A DNA stretch of 64,000 nt from the NCBI RefSeq assembly GCF_000772955.1, contig NZ_JPVO01000047.1, forward strand, positions 103,461 to 167,460, written 5' to 3'. Positions 1 to 8,988 of this stretch are shown in pieces. How positions within the stretch are numbered: position 1 is the first letter of the stretch; each line of letters starts with the position of its first letter. Position numbers and translations under genes: made by a program. Under the pieces are notes generated by a model, which did not search any database, was not told the origin of the DNA, and worked only from the letters and a program-made list of their open reading frames with translations. Origin of the DNA: Ureibacillus sinduriensis BLB-1 = JCM 15800 (GTDB taxonomy: Bacteria; Bacillota; Bacilli; Bacillales_A; Planococcaceae).

Positions 1-295
1 AAAAGCGTTTAATATAGCATTTTTGCAGAAAAACAAAGCTATATTCCGCTACTTGATAATTAAAGGTCTACATTTATTACCCGAATTTAGTTAGATTAAG
101 CATAAAATCAAAAATGAATAGTAAATTGTTAAATGTATGTTAAAAAAAGGAAATATCATTTACTTACTAATTTTTTCATACTAAACTAGTATCGGGTATT
201 TTAATTTATTGTTTTGAATAAGTAGATATTGTACATACTGAATTAGCGAACTTAAAAATTACATTTATTGGTATTTTAAGGAGGGAACTTTGCTC
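1..295 (+). promoter_or_regulatory. Upstream region of the terD operon
   Basis: AT-rich leader with no coding sequence that I can support. It ends in a strong ribosome binding site, AAGGAGGG at 278-285. It presumably holds the promoter of the terD genes, but I could not assign a convincing -35/-10 pair or a SigB/ECF consensus. Confidence 0.45.
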
Positions 296-889
296 GTGAC
301 AATTAACTTGCAAAAAGGTCAACGCATCGATTTAACAAAAGGGAAGGCTGATTTAAGCCGTATCATGGTCGGATTGGGATGGGATCCTGTCGGAAAAACT
401 GGTGGATTCAGTTTCTTTAAATCTTCCGGGCAAGATATTGACTGTGATGCGTCTGTCATCATGCTCCAAAATGACCATTTTAAAGATAAAAAAGATCTCA
501 TTTACTTCGGCAACAAAAGCAGCAGTAACGGATCTGTTGCTCACTCCGGCGATAATTTGACAGGAGAAGGCGACGGGGACGACGAAGTAATCATGGTGGA
601 CTTGAAAAATGTCCCAACCCAGTATAACAAGCTTGTTTTCGTCGTAAATATTTATGACTGCGAAAGAAGAAAGCAAGATTTTGGCATGATTAAAAATGCT
701 TATATCCGAGTGGTCAATCCACAAACGAATGAAGAAATTGTACGATATAACTTATCTGATAACTACTCAGGTCAGACAACATTAATAACAGGTGAAATTT
801 ATCGCCATAACGATGAGTGGAAGTTTGCTGCTGTTGGAACTGGGACGACAGATCCTGGTCTGTCGGCGATCTGTAACCGTTATACATGA
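296..889 (+). CDS. TerD-family calcium-binding stress protein (paralogue 1)
   Basis: A full-length TerD domain protein of 197 residues, a cytosolic family tied to tellurite, envelope and metal stress. It shows GLGWD near residue 30, the acidic block DIDCDASV, and [13 protein letters not shown], which are the family's Ca2+ ligands. I chose GTG at 296 because it aligns the N terminus ([15 protein letters not shown]) with the next two paralogues and lies 10 nt after AAGGAGGG; a TTG at 290 is possible. It differs from its neighbours by a Lys/Ser-rich insert before the acidic block and a Cys inside it. First of three tandem paralogues, 51 bp upstream of the second. Confidence 0.93.
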   Translation: MTINLQKGQRIDLTKGKADLSRIMVGLGWDPVGKTGGFSFFKSSGQDIDCDASVIMLQNDHFKDKKDLIYFGNKSSSNGSVAHSGDNLTGEGDGDDEVIMVDLKNVPTQYNKLVFVVNIYDCERRKQDFGMIKNAYIRVVNPQTNEEIVRYNLSDNYSGQTTLITGEIYRHNDEWKFAAVGTGTTDPGLSAICNRYT

Positions 890-940
890 TGTTGAAATAA
901 AGTAAAATTAAATTATTCAATTACTAGGAGGATTTCAAAA

Positions 941-1522
941 ATGGTAGTTTCTCTTGCAAAAGGTCAAAAAGTTGATTTAACAAAAACAAATCCGGGGTTA
1001 GCTAAACTGATTGTCGGGCTTGGATGGGATACAAATAAGTATGACGGCGGGCACGACTTCGACTTGGATTCATCCGTATTTTTGTTGGAAGCATCGAATA
1101 AAGTTTCTGGTCCTCAAGATTTTATCTTCTATAATAACACAACAGGCGGAAATGGTTCGGTAGTCCATTCCGGCGATAACTTAACTGGTGATGGCGATGG
1201 GGATGACGAACAAGTAACAATCTCGATCCAAGATGTGCCATCCAACATCCAAAAAATTACGTTTACAGTAACTATCCATGATGCGGAGAGCAGAACGCAA
1301 AACTTCGGCATGGTTTCAAATGCATTTATCCGTGTAGTAAATGCAGATACAAATGAAGAGCTAATTCGCTACGATCTAGGTGAAGACTTCAGTATCGAAA
1401 CAGCGGTAGTTGTTGGAGAGCTATATCGTCATAATGGCGAATGGAAGTTCAGTGCTATCGGTTCAGGCTACCAAGGCGGACTGGCTGCATTATGTAACGA
1501 CTTCGGATTGCAAGTAGGTTAA
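941..1522 (+). CDS. TerD-family calcium-binding stress protein (paralogue 2)
   Basis: A canonical 193-residue TerD domain protein. The Ca2+-site motifs [11 protein letters not shown] and [13 protein letters not shown] are intact, and the C terminus has the usual [15 protein letters not shown] signature. RBS TAGGAGGAT precedes the ATG by about 8 nt. It is probably co-transcribed with the upstream paralogue, as the 51-bp gap holds no terminator, while a hairpin follows it. TerD proteins are thought to bind Ca2+ and assemble into stress-response complexes near the membrane with TerA/TerF-like partners; the exact biochemical role is not settled. Confidence 0.95.
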   Translation: MVVSLAKGQKVDLTKTNPGLAKLIVGLGWDTNKYDGGHDFDLDSSVFLLEASNKVSGPQDFIFYNNTTGGNGSVVHSGDNLTGDGDGDDEQVTISIQDVPSNIQKITFTVTIHDAESRTQNFGMVSNAFIRVVNADTNEELIRYDLGEDFSIETAVVVGELYRHNGEWKFSAIGSGYQGGLAALCNDFGLQVG

Positions 1523-1533
1523 TTTCTTCGTGG

Positions 1534-1570
1534 CACAGTAACTTGGATAATGAGTTACTGTGTTGCTTTT
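1534..1570 (+). terminator. Intrinsic terminator or attenuator between terD paralogues 2 and 3
   Basis: Ten-bp perfect stem CACAGTAACT/AGTTACTGTG (1534-1543 with 1553-1562) followed by TTGCTTTT. It may reduce read-through into the third terD gene. Confidence 0.75.
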
Positions 1571-1611
1571 AGTTGTATCATTCATTATTGTGTTAGGAGG
1601 AATTTGGGAAT

Positions 1612-2190
1612 ATGGCAATTCAATTAAGTAAAGGTCAACGTATTGATTTAACCAAGAATGATCCATCCCTGCAGCGAATCATCATCGGTTTAGGCTGGGA
1701 TATTAAACAATTTGATGGTGGTCAAGATTTCGACTTGGATGCTTCTGCCTTTCTTTTAAATGCGAGTGGGAAATGTAGAAATGATTTAGACTTTATTTTC
1801 TACAACAACCTTCGCAGTGTTGAAGGTTCAGTTACTCATACAGGGGATAACCGGACTGGAGAAGGGGATGGGGATGACGAACAAATTAAAATTGACCTAT
1901 CGAAAGTTCCTCATGACGTACAAAAGATTGCGATTACGGTAACAATTCATGATGGGGAAATGCGCCATCAAAACTTTGGACAAGTATCGAATGCATTTGT
2001 CCGTTTAGTAAACGAAGACACAGGTGCCGAAGTATTGCGCTATGATTTAGGTGAGGACTTCAGTATTGAAACTGCCGTTGTTTTCTGTGAGGTCTACAAG
2101 CACGGGAATGATTGGAAATTCAATGCTGTTGGTTCAGGCTACCAAGGTGGATTGCAAGCGTTAGTGAATGCATATGGGTTGAGTGTGTAA
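1612..2190 (+). CDS. TerD-family calcium-binding stress protein (paralogue 3)
   Basis: A canonical TerD protein of 192 residues, with [11 protein letters not shown] and [13 protein letters not shown] intact and the terminal [31 protein letters not shown] lies upstream of the ATG. It is separated from paralogue 2 by a hairpin, so it may be transcribed partly by read-through and partly from its own promoter. Three tandem TerD genes resemble the yceC-D-E arrangement of Bacillus subtilis, but the downstream TerC/TelA-type genes of that operon are replaced here by a biosynthetic gene set. Confidence 0.95.
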   Translation: MAIQLSKGQRIDLTKNDPSLQRIIIGLGWDIKQFDGGQDFDLDASAFLLNASGKCRNDLDFIFYNNLRSVEGSVTHTGDNRTGEGDGDDEQIKIDLSKVPHDVQKIAITVTIHDGEMRHQNFGQVSNAFVRLVNEDTGAEVLRYDLGEDFSIETAVVFCEVYKHGNDWKFNAVGSGYQGGLQALVNAYGLSV

Positions 2191-2443
2191 AAGGCTAAGG
2201 AAATTAGGGGTACAAGGCTGCTGAGGAGAAATGAAATTAGCAGTTTCTGAAGGGCCTCCATTTTTTGTATGACACGAACGTATAGAATGGTTTGTATTGG
2301 ATGTACCTAAGACACTCGATTTCTTCATTGTCATCATATTGCCAATTGCATTACAACTGTGCTTCCTTTTTGAAATAAGGGAAATTTAGCGGATACTAGG
2401 GATTTCCAGGCGGGTATTCTATTGTTTAAAAATCTATAGGTGG

Positions 2444-2474
2444 GCTACTGTTGGATAAACAGTAGCTTTTCTTT
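2444..2474 (+). terminator. Intrinsic terminator
   Basis: Nine-bp stem GCTACTGTT/AACAGTAGC (2444-2452 with 2458-2466), five-base loop, then TTTTCTTT. Confidence 0.8.
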
Positions 2475-2530
2475 AGAGGATAGATAGAAAAGAATATACT
2501 TTCAGATGATATCTTGCATAAGAACACACT

Positions 2531-2561
2531 AACTCGGCCAACTTGGGTCGAGTTGTATTTT
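2531..2561 (+). terminator. Hairpin, possible terminator or leader attenuator
   Basis: Stem AACTCG/CGAGTT (2531-2536 with 2549-2554) followed by a T-rich run GTATTTTTATT, 30 nt before the lyase start codon. Its position directly before the RBS makes attenuation of the biosynthetic genes possible. Confidence 0.5.
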
Positions 2562-2590
2562 TATTATGCGCAAAAGTCGGGGGGAATGGG

Positions 2591-3778
2591 ATGAAACATT
2601 TTAGTTTTGAAACTCCAGAGAGATTGGAGAAAATCTTTTATAAACAACCAGAGTCCTTTACTAAGTATTCAGAGAGAGAAGTCCTTTCATACATGCTCGG
2701 TGCCACGCTATATATGCCGGCAACAAAGGATAGTATTGCCAAGGATGTGATAACGAAAAAATTCAAAGATCTCGTTTCCATGGTGATCGATTTGGAGGAC
2801 GCGGTAGGGGATAACCAACTGGAAGAGGCGGAAGAGCTTTTGGTAAAGCATTTGGAAACCATCTATACTGCGTTGGAAAACGAAGAGATTTTAATCGAGG
2901 ATTTGCCGTTGATTTTTGTAAGGGTACGCACTCCTGAACAACTAAAAAGAATGAATGCCCAATTTGGCGTATTAAATAAAGTACTGACTGGTTATGTTTT
3001 CCCAAAATTCTCCTACAAGAACGGTAGAGAGTTTATGGAAACAATCGCCGGCATGAACTCGGAAGAAACGGTTCTTTATGCAATGCCAATCCTTGAGTCT
3101 TCCGAATTTATCTATAAAGAGGAGCGGATGGAATCGCTCCTGAAGACGAAGGAAATACTGGATGCCTATAAGGAGTATGTATTGAATGTCCGGGTAGGCT
3201 GCACAGACTTTTGTGGTTTATACGGAATTAGAAGAAATGTCGATACGACAATCTATGACGTTTCAGTGATTCGCGATTGTTTGGCCGATATCCTGAATGT
3301 ATTCAATCGGCGGGAAGAGAGCTATATTATTTCCGGTCCGGTTTGGGAGTACTTTTCGAAGGACGAGCGCATTTTAAAACCACAACTTCGTGTCAGCCCA
3401 TTTGAAGAAAGGCACGGGAATACGGGCGTGAGGAAACGCAAAGAGTTGATTGGCGAATTTTTGGACGGTCTTATCAATGAAGTCATTTTAGATAAGCTAA
3501 ATGGCATTATCGGAAAAACCATTATCCACCCGACTCATATCAAACCTGTGCATGCTTTATATACCGTTACGCATGAGGAATATATGGACGCGTTAAGTAT
3601 AGTCAATAATGCCGAAGGAAGCGTGGGCGTTCTGAAAAGCCAGTACCAGAATAAAATGAATGAAGTGAAACCTCATTATTACTGGGCGAACCGCATCTTA
3701 CTCAGAGCAAAAGCCTTTGGTGTATTCAATGAAGACCAGGATTATACGAGTCTTATTATAGAAGATGATGAAGAGTAG
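2591..3778 (+). CDS. HpcH/CitE-like C-C bond lyase of the Ter biosynthetic module
   Basis: A 395-residue protein whose middle (VSMVIDLEDAVGD, then IFVRVRTPEQL, VLTGYVFPKF and YAMPILES) matches the TIM-barrel fold of HpcH/HpaI aldolases and citrate lyase beta-like enzymes. The combination with TRSP/PELOTA phosphoribosyltransferase genes downstream is the signature of the Ter-linked C-C_Bond_Lyase family. It is expected to make or break a carbon-carbon bond in a nucleoside-like metabolite; the substrate is unknown. I chose ATG at 2591, preceded by GGGGGAATGGG. The next gene starts 2 bp after its stop, so translation is probably coupled. Confidence 0.85.
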   Translation: MKHFSFETPERLEKIFYKQPESFTKYSEREVLSYMLGATLYMPATKDSIAKDVITKKFKDLVSMVIDLEDAVGDNQLEEAEELLVKHLETIYTALENEEILIEDLPLIFVRVRTPEQLKRMNAQFGVLNKVLTGYVFPKFSYKNGREFMETIAGMNSEETVLYAMPILESSEFIYKEERMESLLKTKEILDAYKEYVLNVRVGCTDFCGLYGIRRNVDTTIYDVSVIRDCLADILNVFNRREESYIISGPVWEYFSKDERILKPQLRVSPFEERHGNTGVRKRKELIGEFLDGLINEVILDKLNGIIGKTIIHPTHIKPVHALYTVTHEEYMDALSIVNNAEGSVGVLKSQYQNKMNEVKPHYYWANRILLRAKAFGVFNEDQDYTSLIIEDDEE

Positions 3779-3779
3779 C

Positions 3780-5171
3780 ATGAAGGAGAGAGAAATTCTG
3801 AAACCTGTCGAGAAAAGGGAAGTCTATCACGTATTACAAGATTTAACTGTCGAAGTGGAAGTGATGCAAAATCCATACAATTTCCGGTTGGAACAGTTAT
3901 TTCAAATGGCAGCACGAATCAATAAAAACCGAAGCTTCCTATTTGTAAGCAAGGTTTTGGGGAAGCATCTTGCAGTCAATCCCAAGATTCCATTGCTTGC
4001 AGGGAGCTTGTTGGCACTTCGCTATTTGGAGGTGGTGCATGGGGAAAGTGATCCGCGTGCCGAAAAAATCGCCACAGCCATCCAGACACAGGAAGGTTTG
4101 GACGAGATATGGAACTCGCTTCAAAAGGATCCAATCCCCCTTCAAAGGGCGGCTAGCTTTATTGGCTTTGCGGAAACCGCAACGGCATTGGGGCACGCAG
4201 TATTTAGTACATTCCGCAATAATGCAAAATATATCCATACAACAAGGGAACAAATCGACCAGCTTACATCCATCATCAATTTTGAAGAAGAGCACTCCCA
4301 TGCAACAAGCCATCGGGTATATGCTCTTGATACGGAATTTTTCCAAGATGATAGTGAAGTGGTACTGGTGGACGATGAAGTGACAACGGGAAAAACCGCA
4401 ATCAACATCATTCGGAAAATTAAGGAAGAGTATCCTTCGAAAAATAAATTTACCGTCGTTTCCATCTTGGATTGGCGTACTGAGGAGTATCGAGAAAGGT
4501 ACCGCCAATTGGAGGAAGAACTGAACGTTCAAATCCATACCGTTTCCTTAATAGACGGGGTCGTTTCGATTGCCGGGAAGCCATCTATAGAAAAGAATAT
4601 AGAGCAAACAGAAAACAATTTCCAACCGGAAGTGAATTATTTATCGGTTGCGCATCTGCTGCCTGCCGAAACCGTTCAACAAAGCTCTTCCACTAGTGTT
4701 GGCGGCATTGAAACGAAAGCAGGTTACCTTAAAGCAACAGGGAGATTCGGCCTGTCGATTGAAAAGGAAAAAGAGTTTTCGAATCAAATCCAGGCGATTG
4801 CCGACTTCGTGAAAGCGCACAGAAACGGGAACAAAACTTTGGTCATCGGAACGGGGGAATTTATGTATTTGCCTATGCACATTGCTTCCCGGATGGGGGA
4901 GGGTGTTTATTTCCACTCCACGACACGCAGTCCCATCTATCATTCGAACTCAAATGATTATACAATAAAGCGAAAATTTGAATTCGATAGCCCCGAAAAT
5001 CAAGGAGTGACCAATTATCTGTACAATATCGAAGTGAATCAATATGATGAAGTGTTCCTCATTTTTGAACGAATGTCTTCCTTGAACGCCACAAGCTCAC
5101 TAATTAAGGCGTTAAGTAAATCAAATATACCAACAATTCATATTGTAAATATGACCGAAATCATCGAGTAA
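3780..5171 (+). CDS. Phosphoribosyltransferase with TRSP domain (Ter module)
   Basis: A 463-residue protein. The PRPP-binding loop of type I phosphoribosyltransferases is seen as VVLVDDEVTTGKTA around residues 195-210. The C-terminal part carries the diagnostic TTRSPIYHSNSNDY segment of the TRSP domain. The N-terminal ILKPVEKREVYHVL matches the following gene's ILKPDKMGSYRPEDV, suggesting a shared N-terminal extension. ATG 3780 was chosen on that alignment; ATG 3765, inside the previous gene, is an alternative. Known Ter modules pair this protein with a CitE-like lyase and a PELOTA-PRTase, probably transferring ribose phosphate onto an unusual base. I infer the same role here. Confidence 0.85.
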   Translation: MKEREILKPVEKREVYHVLQDLTVEVEVMQNPYNFRLEQLFQMAARINKNRSFLFVSKVLGKHLAVNPKIPLLAGSLLALRYLEVVHGESDPRAEKIATAIQTQEGLDEIWNSLQKDPIPLQRAASFIGFAETATALGHAVFSTFRNNAKYIHTTREQIDQLTSIINFEEEHSHATSHRVYALDTEFFQDDSEVVLVDDEVTTGKTAINIIRKIKEEYPSKNKFTVVSILDWRTEEYRERYRQLEEELNVQIHTVSLIDGVVSIAGKPSIEKNIEQTENNFQPEVNYLSVAHLLPAETVQQSSSTSVGGIETKAGYLKATGRFGLSIEKEKEFSNQIQAIADFVKAHRNGNKTLVIGTGEFMYLPMHIASRMGEGVYFHSTTRSPIYHSNSNDYTIKRKFEFDSPENQGVTNYLYNIEVNQYDEVFLIFERMSSLNATSSLIKALSKSNIPTIHIVNMTEIIE

Positions 5172-5212
5172 AGCTGCAAACGCCAAGCTGGAAGAGCGTG
5201 GAGGGTGAATTT

Positions 5213-6322
5213 ATGAATAAACCGATTTTGAAGCCGGATAAAATGGGAAGCTATCGCCCGGAAGATGTCATTTTTTTATTGCGGGATATAAGCCATTACC
5301 AGATTGAGATTGATTCAGAAGAGAAGGAAAAACGAATTCAATCGGGTACACACTATTCGGAAATGCTGCCTGTCGAATACCAACCGACAGAAGAATATTT
5401 ATCGCTATTTTATAACACGTTGGAGCAGTATTCAAAACGAGTGGCCATCGCCGCAGGGGTCGTGGCCGAACAAATCAAGGAGCGGAATGGCCTTGAGAAT
5501 CTCGTGCTTGTTAGTTTGGCCAGGGCCGGCACACCCATTGGAATCCTTATTAAAAGATATTTGGCCTTCAAGTATGAAGTGGATATTCCGCATTATTCCA
5601 TTTCCATCATTCGCGGCCGAGGATTTGATGCAACGGCCATTGACTATATCTTTGACCAGCATGCACAAGCAAAAATCCAATTCATCGATGGCTGGACAGG
5701 AAAAGGGGCCATTACTTCCGAGTTGGATCAATCATGTATGGCGTATAAAGAGAGTCGCGGCAAAGAACTGGATTCTTCTTTAAGCGTTCTGGCGGACCCA
5801 GGCCATTGTGCGAGTATTTACGGGACGCGTGATGATTTTCTAATTCCATCGGCTTGCCTCAACTCAACCGTATCAGGCTTAGTAAGCCGTACTGTGCTGA
5901 ACTATGACATCCTGGCGGAAAATGATTTCCATGGCGCAAAGTATTATAAGGAACTGGAAGGCGCAGATGTATCTAATCTCTACGTGGATACGATCACAAA
6001 AGAATTCGGGCATGTGCACAATGAAATCATTGAAGAGCTGGAAAGGTTGAGGAAAGAGGATCCAACCCCTTCATGGGAAGGAATGAAATCGGTTGAGCTG
6101 ATACAGGAGCGATTCGGGATCCACAACACGAATTTCATCAAGCCCGGAGTGGGGGAGACGACGAGGGTCTTATTGCGTCGTGTTCCGTGGAAAATACTCG
6201 TGAATCCAGAAAAATCGAGTGATTTAACCCATATCCTAATGCTTGCCCAAGAGCGCAATGTGCCGATTGAAGAATATGAAGACATGTCCTACTCTTGTTG
6301 TGGAATAATTAAGGAATTATAG
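5213..6322 (+). CDS. Phosphoribosyltransferase-like protein with C-terminal PELOTA RNA-binding domain (Ter module)
   Basis: A 369-residue protein. A PRTase-like core is visible in LVSLARAGTPIGILIKRYL and the loop FIDGWTGKGAITSEL, which departs from the classical DD-x-TTG PRPP motif. The C-terminal 75 residues (VGETTRVLLRRVPWKILV, then LMLAQERNVPIEEYEDMSYSC) fit the PELOTA/L7Ae-like RNA-binding domain seen in Ter operons. RBS GGAGGGTGA precedes ATG 5213. It sits 41 bp after the PRTase-TRSP gene and 10 bp before the HAD gene. The family is known; whether it binds RNA or a nucleotide in vivo is not. Confidence 0.85.
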   Translation: MNKPILKPDKMGSYRPEDVIFLLRDISHYQIEIDSEEKEKRIQSGTHYSEMLPVEYQPTEEYLSLFYNTLEQYSKRVAIAAGVVAEQIKERNGLENLVLVSLARAGTPIGILIKRYLAFKYEVDIPHYSISIIRGRGFDATAIDYIFDQHAQAKIQFIDGWTGKGAITSELDQSCMAYKESRGKELDSSLSVLADPGHCASIYGTRDDFLIPSACLNSTVSGLVSRTVLNYDILAENDFHGAKYYKELEGADVSNLYVDTITKEFGHVHNEIIEELERLRKEDPTPSWEGMKSVELIQERFGIHNTNFIKPGVGETTRVLLRRVPWKILVNPEKSSDLTHILMLAQERNVPIEEYEDMSYSCCGIIKEL

Positions 6323-6332
6323 GGGGATTACT

Positions 6333-7136
6333 TTGATACTGTTCACATCCGATTTAGATCGTACTTTAATTTATTCAAATACGATGATGCAGACATATCC
6401 GATAGCTGGTGACATCATTCCAGTGGAACATAAAGAAGAGCGCATCATGTCTTATATGTCCCAGGATTCCATCGAGTTATTAAAGCAGTTTAGTAAAGAA
6501 CATCTTTTCGTTCCGGTTACGACAAGGGCCGTGCATGAGTATGAAAGGATACATGCCATCGCGCAGGATATCAAGCCGAAATATGCGGTTACAACCAATG
6601 GCGGTAATGTTTTGATCGATGGAAGGCCCGATTTAGAATGGAACAAAATTGTGCAAAATCGTTTGGCAGAGCAATCTCAGCCAAAGGAAGACATGATCAG
6701 GGCCTTTGCAAAAATCCGTCATGAATCCTGGGTGGTAGGGGAATTTTATATAGATGATTTATTCTTTATGTTCCGCGTCAACCGGGAGCTTGTCCCTCGG
6801 GGGGAACTGGCGGAATTTCAGGCCGAGCTTTTGCCGATGGGCTGGAGCATTTTCCTTCATGGGAGAAAATTGTATGTGTTGCCGACTTGCTTGAATAAAG
6901 CATTGGCTGTTCGATACGTGCAAAATTTTGTGGAGTATGATCTTCATGTGGCAGCGGGTGATTCCATGATGGACTACGACATGATTGTGGAAGCCGACCA
7001 TGGCTATAGCCCCATGCATGGCGAGCTCTATGAAAAACAGCCGGATGACGAAAAGGTCATCTTTTTGAATGGGATGGGCGCAACTTCGACGGAAGAACTT
7101 CTGCGCAATATTTTGGAGTTGAATGTGGTGAAGTAG
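6333..7136 (+). CDS. HAD-superfamily phosphatase (Ter module)
   Basis: A 267-residue HAD hydrolase: motif I TSDLDRT (residues 5-11, nucleophile Asp7 and acid Asp9), a motif II threonine in PVTTR, and motif III/IV GDSMMDYDM near the end. The cap placement resembles Cof/sucrose-phosphatase types. The start is TTG 6333, 6 nt after AGGGGGA. It follows the PRTase-PELOTA gene by 10 bp and probably dephosphorylates the product of the module, which is an inference from context. No ATP-grasp gene, a frequent partner in this pathway, lies within the window. Confidence 0.87.
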   Translation: MILFTSDLDRTLIYSNTMMQTYPIAGDIIPVEHKEERIMSYMSQDSIELLKQFSKEHLFVPVTTRAVHEYERIHAIAQDIKPKYAVTTNGGNVLIDGRPDLEWNKIVQNRLAEQSQPKEDMIRAFAKIRHESWVVGEFYIDDLFFMFRVNRELVPRGELAEFQAELLPMGWSIFLHGRKLYVLPTCLNKALAVRYVQNFVEYDLHVAAGDSMMDYDMIVEADHGYSPMHGELYEKQPDDEKVIFLNGMGATSTEELLRNILELNVVK

Positions 7137-7183
7137 CGCCTCTTTGTTTATGGCTTGATGATTGGGATAGTCTAAAGGAGGAG

Positions 7184-7224
7184 CCGGGTAACCCCTTGAA
7201 TCCTGCACGAAATAACTTACCCGG
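7184..7224 (+). promoter_or_regulatory. Inverted repeat in the leader of the TerA-like gene
   Basis: CCGGGTAA at 7184-7191 pairs with TTACCCGG at 7217-7224 around a 25-nt loop. It lies in the 255-bp gap before the TerA-like gene and is not followed by a T run, so it could be an mRNA leader structure or an operator. I do not recognise a known riboswitch. Confidence 0.35.
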
Positions 7225-7391
7225 AAACTGCACAAGTTAAAACGATTGTGGTCACCTCTTCCACAAAGCAGCTCACAAAAGTATGTCATAAATCAAGGCC
7301 CACACCGTTAACCGTTAAGCAAGACATGAAGAAGCTTGATCCGAGTAAGATACTGAATGAAAGTACCTAGAAGAACGGGAGGCTACATGAT

Positions 7392-8027
7392 ATGGTGAAC
7401 TTAGACAAAATCGAGTTAAAGAAAAAAGGCCAATCCATTAACCTGGCAAAAAATAATCAAGTGATTGGTGAAATTTTGGTCAATTTGAATTGGAACCAGC
7501 AAAACAGCGAAAAAAAATCGGGCGGCTTTCTTTCTTCATTATTAGGTAAAACAAATACCAATAATAAAGTCGATCTTGATTTGGGTTGCTTATATGAATT
7601 GAAAAATGGGCAAAAGGGCTCCGTGCAAGCATTGGGCAATGCCTTTGGCTCCTATGAAAGCCATCCGTATGTTCAATTGGATGCAGATGATCGGACCGGT
7701 TCAGCTACTGGCGGGGAAAATCTGCGCATCAATGGGAATAAGATTTCCGAGATTAAACGCGTTTTGGTTTATGCCTTTATTTATGAAGGGGTGGCCAACT
7801 GGTCGCAAGCGGACGGCGTTGTCACATTGAAATACCCGGCGGGACCGGATATCGAAGTGAAGCTGGATGAACATAAAAATGGGCAAATTATGTGTGCCAT
7901 CGCCATGATCGAAAATGTCAACGACGAGACTTTCAGGGTGGAACGTCTTGTCGAGTACTTCAATGGCCACAAAAATATGGACCGGACCTATGATTGGGGC
8001 ATGAATTGGGTGGCAGGAAAAAAATAA
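7392..8027 (+). CDS. TerD-superfamily protein, TerA-like
   Basis: A 211-residue divergent member of the TerD superfamily. It starts with IELKKKGQSINL as TerD does, keeps the acidic strand KVDLDLGCLYEL and the DADDRTGSATGGENLRIN loop, and ends in YDWGMNWVAGKK. A low-complexity insert (KKSGGFLSSLLGKTNTNN) lies near residue 40. It matches TerA-like 'stress protein' members associated with TerF/vWA partners. RBS GGGAGG lies 9 nt before ATG 7392. The 255-bp gap before it suggests its own promoter. Confidence 0.82.
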   Translation: MVNLDKIELKKKGQSINLAKNNQVIGEILVNLNWNQQNSEKKSGGFLSSLLGKTNTNNKVDLDLGCLYELKNGQKGSVQALGNAFGSYESHPYVQLDADDRTGSATGGENLRINGNKISEIKRVLVYAFIYEGVANWSQADGVVTLKYPAGPDIEVKLDEHKNGQIMCAIAMIENVNDETFRVERLVEYFNGHKNMDRTYDWGMNWVAGKK

Positions 8028-8036
8028 TATTAGCAT

Positions 8037-8071
8037 AAAAAGTAGCCGCCTTGTGGGACGGCTACTTTTTA
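8037..8071. terminator. Bidirectional intrinsic terminator
   Basis: AAAAAGTAGCCG...CGGCTACTTTTT hairpin between two convergent genes, with A and T runs on both flanks, so it can serve both the TerA-like and the CAP-protein gene. Confidence 0.9.
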
Positions 8072-8695
8072 TTAAGACTGGATAAACATCTGCACCCATG
8101 CGCCGTTATAATAACCGACACCAATCGCATTGTATTGGCCGTTTAATATGTTGGCTCTATGCCCGGAAGAGTTCATCCAGGAATTCATAACCTCTTGTGG
8201 AGACTTTTGTCCTTTTGCGATGTTTTCACCTGCAGCTCTGTAAGAAATGCCGAAAGTTTTCAACATATCAAAAGGACTTCCATAGTTCGGGCTCGTATGG
8301 CTGAAATAGTTGCTGTTGATCATATCCATCGCTTTCTTTTCCGCAACGTTTTTCACATCGGCACGATGGACAACGGCACCGAGACCATTTTTCTGTCTTT
8401 CGATATTCACCAAGCGAACGACTTCTTCTTCGAAGCTTGCGACCGATTTACCCGTTTCTTTTAATCGGATACTTGACCCGACTTGCATATTCAACGGATC
8501 GACGGTTGGGTTCAGCCTCATCAATTCCTTATAATCCAGCCCATATCTTTTGGCGATGAACCAGAAAGAATCCCCTTTGGAAACCTTGTAATACTCGAAA
8601 GGCGGCTCCTTGTACATGGTGATACCATGGGCGGGATCACTGAATGAAAACAGGAAAAGACCACAGAATAGAAGTAAGCTCGCTAATTTTTTCAT
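8072..8695 (-). CDS. Secreted LysM-CAP domain protein (YkwD/SafA-like)
   Basis: A 207-residue exported protein. It has an N-terminal signal peptide (MKKLASLLLFCGLFLFSFS...AHG), one LysM peptidoglycan-binding domain at about 36-78 (YKVSKGDSFWFIAKRYGL) and a CAP/SCP-PR1 domain at about 86-204 with HTSPNYGSPFDML, GENIAKG and NSSGHRANIL. Bacillales use this architecture in cell-wall or spore-coat proteins. RBS AAAGGAGGTG lies just upstream. It is convergent with the TerA-like gene and probably monocistronic. Confidence 0.93.
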   Translation of the reverse strand: MKKLASLLLFCGLFLFSFSDPAHGITMYKEPPFEYYKVSKGDSFWFIAKRYGLDYKELMRLNPTVDPLNMQVGSSIRLKETGKSVASFEEEVVRLVNIERQKNGLGAVVHRADVKNVAEKKAMDMINSNYFSHTSPNYGSPFDMLKTFGISYRAAGENIAKGQKSPQEVMNSWMNSSGHRANILNGQYNAIGVGYYNGAWVQMFIQS

Positions 8696-8906
8696 TCTTC
8701 ACACCTCCTTTGATAGTTCTTATTTTGATTTTGAATCGGATTTTTATACGGCCAATAATTGTTAGATGTTAGGTGAAAAGCCATAAAATAATGAAAAGGA
8801 TATATTCTCAATAGGAACAAAATAGAGCATTGTAACGTGTAGTGGGGAAACAAAGCAACCATCACACTGCGTTAATCGCCACTTTTTGACAATTATGCAA
8901 ATAAAA

Positions 8907-8930
8907 AATGAGAGCAGGAACGCTCTCATT
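8907..8930 (-). terminator. Intrinsic terminator for the stalk-domain gene
   Basis: Nine-bp perfect stem AATGAGAGC/GCTCTCATT with a six-base loop; a T run follows on the minus strand. The surrounding gap 8696-8988 otherwise holds only the CAP gene's upstream region. Confidence 0.82.
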
Positions 8931-8988
8931 TTAGGTGGTAAATTTATACTATTTTATAAGTTGATTCCGATATTTCGGAACGGCCCAT

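Larger units (their letters stand above)
2191..2590 (+). other. 400-bp intergenic region between terD genes and the biosynthetic genes
   Basis: No supported coding sequence. It contains two terminator-like hairpins (listed separately) and a weaker imperfect one around 2214-2265 followed by ATTTTTT. The region therefore probably separates two transcription units; a promoter for the downstream gene should lie between about 2475 and 2530 but is not clear by eye. Confidence 0.6.

Noticed and set aside
290..295. TTG at 290 as start of the first terD gene
   Set aside because: GTG 296 aligns exactly with the N termini of the two neighbouring paralogues and is adequately spaced from the RBS.
2424..2447. 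GTTTAA-N12-GGGCTA as a SigB promoter for the lyase gene
   Set aside because: The spacer is too short for the SigB consensus and the -10 part lies inside a terminator stem.
3939..4538. Long minus-strand frame opposite the PRTase-TRSP gene
   Set aside because: It is a shadow of a well-supported plus-strand gene, with no RBS and no recognisable protein features.
7137..7391. Riboswitch upstream of the TerA-like gene
   Set aside because: Only one inverted repeat with a large loop is visible; no known riboswitch core could be matched.
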